A DNA stretch of 64,000 nucleotides, taken from contig NC_053040.3 in NCBI RefSeq assembly GCF_002575655.3, forward strand, positions 225,136,628-225,200,627. Reading direction: 5' to 3'. Made by a program: the position numbers and the translations under genes. Shown here piece by piece: positions 56,742 through 64,000 of the stretch; position 1 is the first letter of the stretch; every line of letters begins with the position of its first letter. The notes under the pieces were generated by a model. It was not told the DNA's origin. It did no database searches and saw only the letters and a program-made list of their open reading frames with translations. Origin of the DNA: Aegilops tauschii subsp. strangulata. Its lineage: Eukaryota > Streptophyta > Magnoliopsida > Poales > Poaceae.

Positions 56742-57725
56742 TTATGTGAGAGTGTCACGAGCGGACACCTTCATAGGCGCTGGGCCTTGCTTCATGGGTA
56801 GAACTTCCGGAGGTGCTGGATGTTCCAGGCGTTCTGGATGGGGTCCCGTCCTGCGTCTCCAGGCACGTGGCGCCAGGCCTGGAGACGCGGGTGACCCTAA
56901 ATGGGCCCTCCCACATGGGTGAAAGATTATGCAGCCCTTCCCTGGAGAGCACCCGCCGTAGGACGAGATCGCCCACCTCGAGCGTCCTGGAGCGGACGAT
57001 GCGGCAGTGATATCGCCGCAGCGCCTGCTGGTACCTTGCCGCTCGGACCGAGGCTTGACGGCGGCGTTCCTCCCCCAGCACGAGGTCCATCCCCTGCGTG
57101 GCGTCCTGGCATGCCTCGTCAAACACCAAGACCTGCATGGAGCGATGCTTGACCGCATGTGGGAGAACCGCTTCAGCTCCATAGACGAGGAAGAATGGAG
57201 TTTCGCCGGTCGGTTTAGTCGCGGTGGTGCGGATGGACCACAACACGGACTAGAGCTCATCCAGCCAGCCCCTGCTGCAGGCTTCGAGCTTCTTCCTGAA
57301 AGTCCTTGCTTTGAGGCCCCTCAGGACCTCTGCGTTTGCGCGCTCGGCTTGGCCGTTGCTCCTGGGGTGCGCCACTGAGGCGTAGCATATCCGCGTTCCA
57401 AGGTTAGCACAATACGTTTTGAAGAGATTGCTAGTAAACTGCGAGCCGTTGTCGGTGATGATGCGATTGGGGACTCCGAACCGGCTCACGATGCCCTTGA
57501 TGAACTTGACCGCCGAGCCGGCCGGGATGGTACGAACTGGCTCCACCTCTTCCCACTTGGTGAACTTGTCGATGGCGACGTAGAGGTAGCGGTAGCCCCG
57601 GGGCAATCAAGGGAAGGGACCCAAGATGTCCAGCCCCCAGACCGCAAATGGCCACGAGAGCAGGATGGTCTAGAGGCCCTAAGTAGGCTGGTGGATTTGC
57701 TTGGCATGGAACTGGCACGCTTCAC
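56742..57725 (-). pseudogene. Integrase core and C-terminus of TAT3 (broken)
   Basis: The frame 57606-57250 carries YRYLYVAIDKFTKWEEVE, the second Asp in TDNGSQFTS and Glu in NGQAERANAE. The first Asp lies upstream in the GLGAGHLG region, in a shifted frame. The frame 57246-56755 continues with [17 protein letters not shown] and the GPF module WEGPFRVTRVS. The stop between 57250 and 57246 is the only break across the core and tail. Confidence 0.8.
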
Positions 57726-58152
57726 AAGACTTCACTAGCTCGGTTGCATCATTGAGTGCCGTGGGGCAGTAGAATCTGCTGCAGAACACCTTGCCTACCA
57801 AGGTGCGTGATGACGGGTGATGTCCGCAGTCTCCGCCGTGTATGTCGGTTAACAGCTCACACCCCTGCTCCCTAGAGATGCACCACAAGGAAACATCATT
57901 TGGTCGTTTTCGGTATAGCTCACCGTCTTGAATGCAGTAGGTTGTGGCCTGCCGAGCCACACGCTTCGCGTCTTCCTCCTTCTCCGGCAGGATTCCCTGC
58001 AGTAGGTATGCCTTGAATTCTTCGGTCCAGCACCCCTCCCGAGGCTCGAGCATGAGGAGCAGGCATGCTCCTGAGGTCGGGTCGTAGGTGGGGGCTCTCG
58101 AGGTTGGTGGCGGGGGAAGTTCCTCCTGAGGCAGTGCTGGCTCCGCAGCCAT
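57679..58152 (-). pseudogene. Integrase zinc-binding region of TAT3
   Basis: LYRKRPNDVSLWCISREQGCEL, then DIHGGDCGHHPSSRTL and CEACQFHAKQ, give the HHCC set. It overlaps the end of the second RNase H frame. Confidence 0.75.
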
Positions 58153-58799
58153 GGGGCTGCTAAAGGCTTGAAGAGCCGCTCCTCGAAGACGCCGGGCTCC
58201 TGTGGCTGGCGCTTGGACGCCCTCTTGGCAATATCGTCAGCTTCCTTGTTCATGCCGCGAGGTACGTGCTGCAGCTCCAGGACCGAGAATTGCTTCTCCA
58301 TTTTGCATACCTCCGCCAGGTATGCCTTGATGCGTTCATACTTCGGCTCGTACACTTTGTTGGATAAGTTGACGAGGAGCTGAGAGTCTCCCTTGATGGT
58401 CAGGCGCTTTACGCCCAACGCGGCTGCGGCCTTGAGGCCCGTGATCAAGCCTTCGTACTCTGTGATGTTGTTGGAGACCTTCTCGCCCCGTTGGAAGCAG
58501 AGCTGCACGACGTAGTATAGCTTGTCTTGGGTGGGCGAGATGAGGACGGCTCCAGCCCCCGCGCCCTGACATGCAAAGGCGCCGTCGAAGTACATGACCC
58601 AGCCATCCGGTGCTTCACTTCCTGGCGAGAGGGGCCGGTCCTCGCCCGCTTCAGGCCCTGGAGCGTCGGTCCATTCCGCCACGAAGTCGGCGAGCGTGGC
58701 ACCCTTGATGACCCTGGTGGTGCTGAATTCCTGCTGGAATAACTGTAGTTCGATGTTCCACTCGGCGACCCTTCCCTCGGCATTGGGGCTCCGGAGCAC
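58153..58799 (-). pseudogene. Second, archaeal-type RNase H of TAT3, still open
   Basis: A long open frame (58799-57849) covers the end of the first RNase H (AEWNIELQLFQQEF, LADFVAEWTDAP) and the complete second RNase H: WVMYFDGAFACQGAGAGAVL, NITEYEGLITGLKAAAALG, LTIKGDSQLLV and HVPRGMNKEADDIAK. All active-site acidic residues are visible. Only about 40 residues of connecting sequence are out of frame at the edges. This is the best preserved domain in the window. Confidence 0.8.
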
Positions 58800-60215
58800 C
58801 CTCTCTAGCGGGTAAGCTGAGACGACCTTAATGGGGTGGCCTTAGAAGTAGTGGCGCAACTTGCGTGAGGCAACGGGTAGCGCGAGCAGAAGCTTCTGTG
58901 GCATGGGGTAGCGTGCCCGCGCATCACGCAGTACCGTGCTGATGAAGTACACCGGGTGCTCAACGAGGGCGGGAGTGTTGGTGAAGTCCGAGGCCTCCTG
59001 AGGCGGGGGCACCTCCTGAGGCTGGGGGAACTCAGGAGCTCGGGCGTCTGCTGGGGCAACTGCAGCCTCAGGAGCACCGTCTTGTGGAGCCTGGTCATCT
59101 GCAGGTGCCATTGTGGCGTTAGGGACGTCGTCTTTGTGTTGCATCATCTCGACTGAACGCGCGGTGCCGTGTGGCAGACCCTTGGCCTGGCGCTCCTCCG
59201 GACGGCCAACAGCGCCGCGCTGGCGGAGTGAGGCGTGGCGGCCAGGTAGAGCACCAGGGGCTCAAGGGGACGCGACGCCACCATCATTGGTGGGCTGATG
59301 AGGTATCTCTTGAGGTCTCGAAATGTCGCGTCCGCCTCGGGAGTCCACTCGAATGGGCCCTTCTTTTTCATCAGCTTGAAGAACGGGAGGGCGCGCTCCC
59401 CTAGCTTGGAGATGAAGCATCCGAGTGAAGTCACGCAGCCCGCTAGCTTTTGCATTTCCTTGAGAGTCTGCGGTGGGCTCATTTCTTCTATGGCCTTGAC
59501 CTTCTCCGGGTTTGCCTCGATTTCTCTGTGCGACACAAGGAAACCCAGCAACTTACCGAAGGGGACGCCAAACACGCATTTCTCCGGGTTGAATCGCAGG
59601 TCCACCTTACGCGGGCTGGCGAATGTCTCCTCCAGATCCTGGATGAGGGTGCTTGCCTCCCGGGATTTCACCACGATGTCGTCGATGTAGGCCTCAGCGT
59701 TCCTCCCGAGCTGCCGGCCTAGGGCGATATGCATCAACCTCTGGAAGGTTGCCCCAGCATTACGCAGCCCGAAACAACATGTAGGTGTAGCAGTACACCC
59801 CGCATGGGGTCAAGAAGGCTGTCTTCTCAACGTCTTGCAATGCCATCTTGATCTGGTGGTATCCCGAGAAGGCATCTAGGAAACACAGCAGGTCGCACTC
59901 GGCGGTGGAGTCGACGATTTCATCAATGCGCGGAAGCGGGAACGGGTCTTGAGGGCAGGCCTTGTTGAGGTTGGTGAAGTCGACACACATGCGTTCGCTA
60001 GCCATTCTGGGTAGCGCACCTCGCGGATGACACCAACCTCTTGCAGCTTGCGGGTTTCCTGGATGATGAAGGACTGCTTCTCCGTGGACTGCCGTCGCGC
60101 CTTTTGCTTCACCGGGCATATGTTTGGGCACACCCTTAGGTGGCGCTCGATTCTCCCTCTTGGGACCCTAACTAGCTGCTTGGGCTCCCATGTGAACACC
60201 TCCCTATTGTACGCG
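58800..60215 (-). pseudogene. Reverse transcriptase and first RNase H of TAT3 (broken)
   Basis: It starts with REVFTWEPKQLVRVPRGRIE near 60210, then CVDFTNLNKACPQDPFPLPRID and FLDAFSGYHQIKM (60131-59760), a frame change, and the catalytic YIDD at 59678-59689. FNPEKCVFGVPFGKLLGFLV, LQKLAGC-like and LGERALPFFKLMKKK follow. The RNase H is broken at about 59145 and carries an acidic Ala/Pro-rich insert (59110-58990). Confidence 0.8.
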
Positions 60216-60700
60216 GGCGGCAACCACTTGGTGAAATAACTGCTTGACGTGGTGGTCTCAGGGCGGCACCTGAGAACCGCCGAGGAGGGCTGCAACGGCG
60301 TGGGGCGCCAGTGCTGCGAAGCGCGCGACGAAGAGGCCACACAGCTCCTCCCATGAGGCCACAAAAGACCCTGGCAGGATGAGAAGCCAGGCGCGCGGTA
60401 CGCTAGTGAGGGCCATGGGGAACCAGTTGGCCATGACCTTGCCATCGCCGTCGGCCGCCCAAACGGCCTCCTCATAGGCCTGGAGGAAGCCTGCCGGATC
60501 TGCTGTGCCGTCGTAACGAGGCGGCATCTCCGGCTTGTACTTGGGTAGCCACCGTACCTGCCGCAAGGCGGGGGTGAAAGCTCAGAGGCCCGCGGTACTT
60601 CCATGGCCGCTCGTCGGTCCGGTCATGGAAGAAGCGGTGCTCGCCATGGGAGCCGGTTGGCAAGGCAAAGCGGACGGAGAAGCGAGGCTTCGACACACCC
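60216..60700 (-). pseudogene. Gag of TAT3, N-terminal part only
   Basis: The frame 60566-60258 shows LPKYKPEMPPRYDGTADPAG, then FLQAYEEAVWAADGDGKVMA and WEELCGLFVARF, the gag core. Gag ends near 60215 and passes straight into the start of reverse transcriptase, so the zinc knuckle and the whole protease are deleted. Confidence 0.75.
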
Positions 60701-60717
60701 CTACCTGGCGCACCAAA
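60700..60717 (-). other. Primer binding site of TAT3
   Basis: The minus strand reads TTTGGTGCGCCAGGTAGG directly after the LTR, one base different from the site in TAT1. Confidence 0.8.
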
Positions 60718-60854
60718 TGTCGGATTCGGGGTTCCGCAGACCCTTGAGAGGTTCGAACTCTAGGGTGCGTGCGAAGAACTCTCTCTTCCCTATCTGCCTA
60801 CTCAACGATCCCAAAGCCTAGCTCGACGAACCCAAGGGACAAGGGACATAATAG

Positions 60855-60894
60855 TTTATCCTGGTTCGGGCCACCTTGTGGTGTAATACCCTAC
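60855..60894 (-). promoter_or_regulatory. Conserved hairpin box in TAT3 LTR
   Basis: On the minus strand: GGGTATTA, CACC-ACAA-GGTG, GCCCGAACCAGGATAAA. The 4 bp stem with 4 nt loop pairs perfectly. It lies about 150 bp after the TATA box and 137 bp before the LTR end. Confidence 0.6.
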
Positions 60895-61044
60895 TCCAGC
60901 TTTGTGGTGGATTGCCTCGATGGGCTGTGGATGAACTAGTACTGTGTTAGAACAACCTCAGGAGGTGAGATGTTCTTGAGCCTGATGAGCTGGTGGTTGT
61001 GTCGATGATCTGAATCTTGCCCCCTCTATGGTGGTGGCCAGGTC

Positions 61045-61054
61045 CTATATATAG
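61045..61054 (-). promoter_or_regulatory. TATA box of TAT3 LTR
   Basis: CTATATATAG, upstream of the hairpin box in the direction of gag-pol transcription. Confidence 0.6.
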
Positions 61055-61601
61055 TTGCCTTGGTCCTCTTCCCAAATGTAGGTGGAAAGGGATCCCACAA
61101 CGGCTAAATTCAAAGGGAGACAACTAGTACAAGTTATCCTGACAAAAGTAGTCTTCGCCTGCAAAAGGCTTTGGTGGTGACGCTGTAGTGGGCTCCGCGA
61201 TGACCTCCATCCCATCGTCCTGGCGGTCTTGGTCTCGTTGCACCGATATGGAAACCTTTAATTGATTCCTCGGGACCCTGCGCTTGCGCTTGCCTCCTTA
61301 GCACCAAAGAGGAAACTGGTACACTGCGCCCGCTGGTGCCTGCCTGGCCTCGGTCGTCATGGCTCTCGTCATGTGAACCTCACGAGGTGCACCTTGCATT
61401 GATATCTCTGCTCCTCGGGAGCCAGCCTAGTGAGACCGCCCCTCAGGGAGGTCTTGGTGTCGTCCACCTCGCGAGGCTTGGCCCCTGGCGAGGGTCTTGG
61501 GTTGTTGTTGCTGAAGTTGGGCCGTACTGGGCCGTCGACGAAGCCACGTCGTGGGCCGTAGGCAGGCAAGTCTGGGCACCCCCGTCCCCAGGACGCCGGC
61601 A

Positions 61602-62248
61602 CAATCCGAGGTTCCGGTACAAAGATTGAACACAAGAGATGAACTAGGGTTTGAGTGGAGATGGTGATATTGAAGATGTTGATGGAGATTGGACTCCCAA
61701 AGATGAGAGGGTTGTTGGTGATGACGATGGCTTCGATTTCCCCCTCCGGGAGGGAAGTTCCCCCGGCGGAATCGCTCTGCCAGAGGGCAAAAGTGCTCCT
61801 GCCCAAGTTCCGCCTCGAGACGGCGACGCTCCATCCCAGAAATCCTCCCCTTATTTTTTCTAGGTCAAAATGACTTATATACCAGAAGATGGGCAGCGGA
61901 GGTGGGCCGGGATGGGCACAACCCACCAGGGCATGCCTGGGGGGCCTGGCGCGCCATGGTGTCTTGTGGTCACCTGGTGGCCCCCCTCCAGTAGTTATTT
62001 GCTCCAGTATTTTTCATATATTCAAAAATAATTCTCCATAAATTTTTAGCTCATTTGGAGTTGTGCAGAATACGTAACTCTGACATAGCTTTTTCAGTTC
62101 CAGAATTCCAGCTGCCGGCATTTTCCCTCTTTGTGTAAACCTTGCACATTATGAGAGAAAAGGCATTAGAATTACTCCATAAAACATTATTATGCATAAA
62201 AACATTATAAATAATAGTAGGAAAACATGATGCAAAATGGACGTATCA
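61602..62248 (-). repeat. 3' LTR of element N3 (left part lost or displaced)
   Basis: It contains GTCAAAATGACTTATATACC near 61863, possibly a promoter element, and ends GACGTATCA like the N1 LTRs although the rest is unrelated. The left boundary is the TAT3 LTR at 61601. Confidence 0.55.
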
Positions 62249-64000
62249 ATTCCCCCAAGACCTCACTTGTCCTCAAGCGAAAACTGAAAGAGAGAGATGT
62301 GTCAAATAAAAATAAAATATGGATATAGTAGCATCATGCGTATTATTATAACAGCAACAACCTTTATCATAAAAAATTATCTCATAACTTTATCATATAG
62401 CTTCTCATGAACAAGTAACAATTCATGACAACATCGAAGTAAAAAGCATAAACTCTAGTGAAAACCAACAAACTATGTTCTCAATCAACTTTGCAACCAC
62501 AATTCATCATCTTTTCAGGAAGGGGCTCGTATCGGAGCCTTTTGGCAAGTCCACATACTCAACAATCATATAGTGTTCTATGATTGCTAACACTCACCTT
62601 ATACACATGAGCAAAACATTTCAACCGGACACATAGAAAGATAGGGGCTTATAGTTTCGCCTCCCAACTCATTCACCTCAAGGGTGATGCCAACAATAAT
62701 AACTCATGCTTACTCACATCCAACTGGATTTATCTGCCTAGATCTTTCCCCACCACATGATGCTTGCCAAAGAGAAAATAAAAAGGAATCGAGGAAAATA
62801 CTTTGACTCTTGCATAAAAAGTAAATACATAAAGTAAAAGATAGGCCCTTCGTAGAGGGAAGTAGAGGTTGTCATGCGCTTTTGGGTTTGTATGCTCAAT
62901 CTCTTAATGCAAAAGAACGTCACATTATATTGCCCCTTGTGATGGCAACCTTTTTTATGAAGTCTGTTGCTTTATTACTTTGCCTTCACAAGTTCGTATA
63001 ACGCTCAATTTTCTCTTAAACTAAATGGTCAAACACATTTAGAAGCAATTTTTATTGCCTTATTGCACTGATGCCAACTTACTTGAAGGATCTTGCTCAA
63101 TCCATAGGCAGGTATGGTGTAATCTCAAAACAAGATTTTGGGTTTAAGGGTTTTTGGATGCACAAGTAATATCTCTACTTAGTGTGGAATTTTTGGCTAG
63201 CAAAGATATTGGGCAAGCACCACATGTTGAAGGATCTATGACAATATAACTTCTATGTGACTATGAACAAACATAAATCATTACGTTGTCTTCCTTGTCC
63301 AACATCAACTAATTTGGCATATAATATTTTGATGGGGCCTCACAATCATAAAAGATGTTCAAGATAGTGTATTTGCATGTGAATCTTTTCTTCCCTTATT
63401 AATTCTTTCATGAATAACATCATTGACCAATGCTATGTTTGTCAACTTTCAACAAATTTTACCAGTTATACTTTTCCTTATGTGTTGTCATTACTTACCA
63501 TAAGATTAGCATATGATCTTTTCCATTATTTCCTTTTATTTTGATTGAAACATAAAGGTAAAGAACCAAAACTCAAACTAAACTTTATTATATAGCTTTC
63601 ACTCGATTACATAGAAAGAAGGATCACGAAACTAACACTCGAAAATAGGTCATGCTAACTTTTATTCAACTAAATCATAAGATAACTAAAGATCAAACTA
63701 GGATAGGTAAAGGAAATAAAAGCGATGGTAATACGATACTGGGGGATATCCCCTATGCTTGGCACAAGCCAAGGGGAATGCCCATACCTGTTACTCAAGT
63801 CTCCTTTTGTGGGGAAGACGATGATGGTGGTGTGGCCATGTTCTCGAGTATATTCATGAGTACTTCCCTCAAACCTTGAATTTCTCGAAGAGCTAGATGA
63901 AGTAGCTCAGTGTTCTTCTCCACTTCAGCCATAATATGTTTATTCTCCGCCCCCAAGAGTTTGTTCCTGCATCACTTTCTCCTGGACAAGATATGTCCCA
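62249..64000 (-). other. Interior of element N3 without recognised genes
   Basis: About 1.75 kb of AT-rich sequence. The longest frames are short and show no known motif. Nothing else is supported here. Confidence 0.5.

Larger units (their letters stand above)
54566..61601 (-). mobile_element. TAT3: Tat-lineage Ty3/gypsy element
   Basis: On the minus strand it has a complete 5' LTR (60718-61601), primer binding site, partial gag, reverse transcriptase, RNase H, second RNase H, integrase, a GC-rich 3' region with an antisense ORF, a polypurine tract and 92 bp of the 3' LTR. The gag end and protease are deleted. The left junction to TAT2 at 54566 shows only a few bases of microhomology, so it looks like a deletion join and not an insertion. 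Confidence 0.85.
60718..61601 (-). repeat. 5' LTR of TAT3
   Basis: On the plus strand it runs from TGTCGGATTCGGGG to GGACGCCGGCA, 884 bp. The outer 92 bp match 54566-54657. It contains a TATA box and the hairpin box. Confidence 0.85.
61602..64000 (-). mobile_element. Non-autonomous LTR element N3, running off the window
   Basis: An LTR piece ending GGACGTATCA at 62248 is followed by ATTCCCCCAAG, the complement of a polypurine tract, so the element reads on the minus strand and 61602-62248 is its 3' LTR. The interior to 64000 is AT-rich and shows no gag or pol. I recall similar LTRs in wheat but give no family name. Confidence 0.65.

Noticed and set aside
61651..61863. Acidic 70-codon frame in the N3 LTR
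   Set aside because: It lies within an LTR, has no known motif and is short. It may be a leftover of GC-rich LTR sequence.
62249..64000. Search for host gene exons or MITEs in the last 1.7 kb
   Set aside because: No splice-consistent coding signal and no terminal inverted repeats were seen. It reads as interior of a non-autonomous LTR element.

Overview
The window looks like intergenic DNA from a large grass genome, most likely a Triticeae species (wheat, Aegilops, rye or barley group). I see no intact host gene, tRNA, rRNA or CRISPR array. Almost every base can be assigned to nested or truncated transposable elements. Family names (Angela/BARE, Sabrina/WHAM group, Tat lineage) come from recognition of ends and motifs, not from a database search.

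Left part (1-6580, resuming at 34688-37228). A CACTA-type DNA transposon end carrying a broken 3'-5' exonuclease-like gene occupies 1-1531. A short LTR fragment follows, then a minus-strand Ty3/gypsy element (called gypsy A) with a 3' LTR and decayed integrase, RNase H, reverse transcriptase, protease and gag. Gypsy A is split inside gag by a 28.1 kb composite element.

Composite element TAT1 (6581-34687, TSD GACTT on both sides). This plus-strand Tat-lineage gypsy element has two LTRs of about 917 bp, gag-pol with two RNase H domains, and a 3' region that was hit three times: by a solo LTR of the Sabrina/WHAM group (15066-16729), by an Angela/BARE-like Copia element on the minus strand (16987-25543, TSD CGGAC), and by a nearly full-length L1-type LINE on the plus strand (25675-33214, 15 bp TSD). 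Removing these three insertions in thought leaves an antisense reading frame of 207 codons (206 aa plus stop) open from ATG to stop, just downstream of an antisense TATA box.

Right part (37229-64000). A truncated Sabrina/WHAM-type non-autonomous element (37229-42020) abuts a second Tat-lineage gypsy element (TAT2, 42021-54565, plus strand). TAT2 is interrupted in its protease by a complete non-autonomous element (element N1, 43899-51087, TSD GCGGG). TAT2 is cut at 54566, where a third Tat-lineage element (TAT3, minus strand, 54566-61601) begins with only 92 bp of its 3' LTR. The window ends in another non-autonomous, minus-strand LTR element (61602-64000).

Three things stand out. (1) The LTRs of TAT1, TAT2 and TAT3 differ almost everywhere but share a block 90-140 bp before the LTR end in which constant flanks enclose a 4 bp stem whose two arms change together, which suggests a conserved RNA structure. 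(2) TAT1 has an antisense ORF that is open although the sense gag-pol is full of stops. (3) Two non-autonomous elements share a non-gag, non-pol acidic ORF but carry different LTRs.
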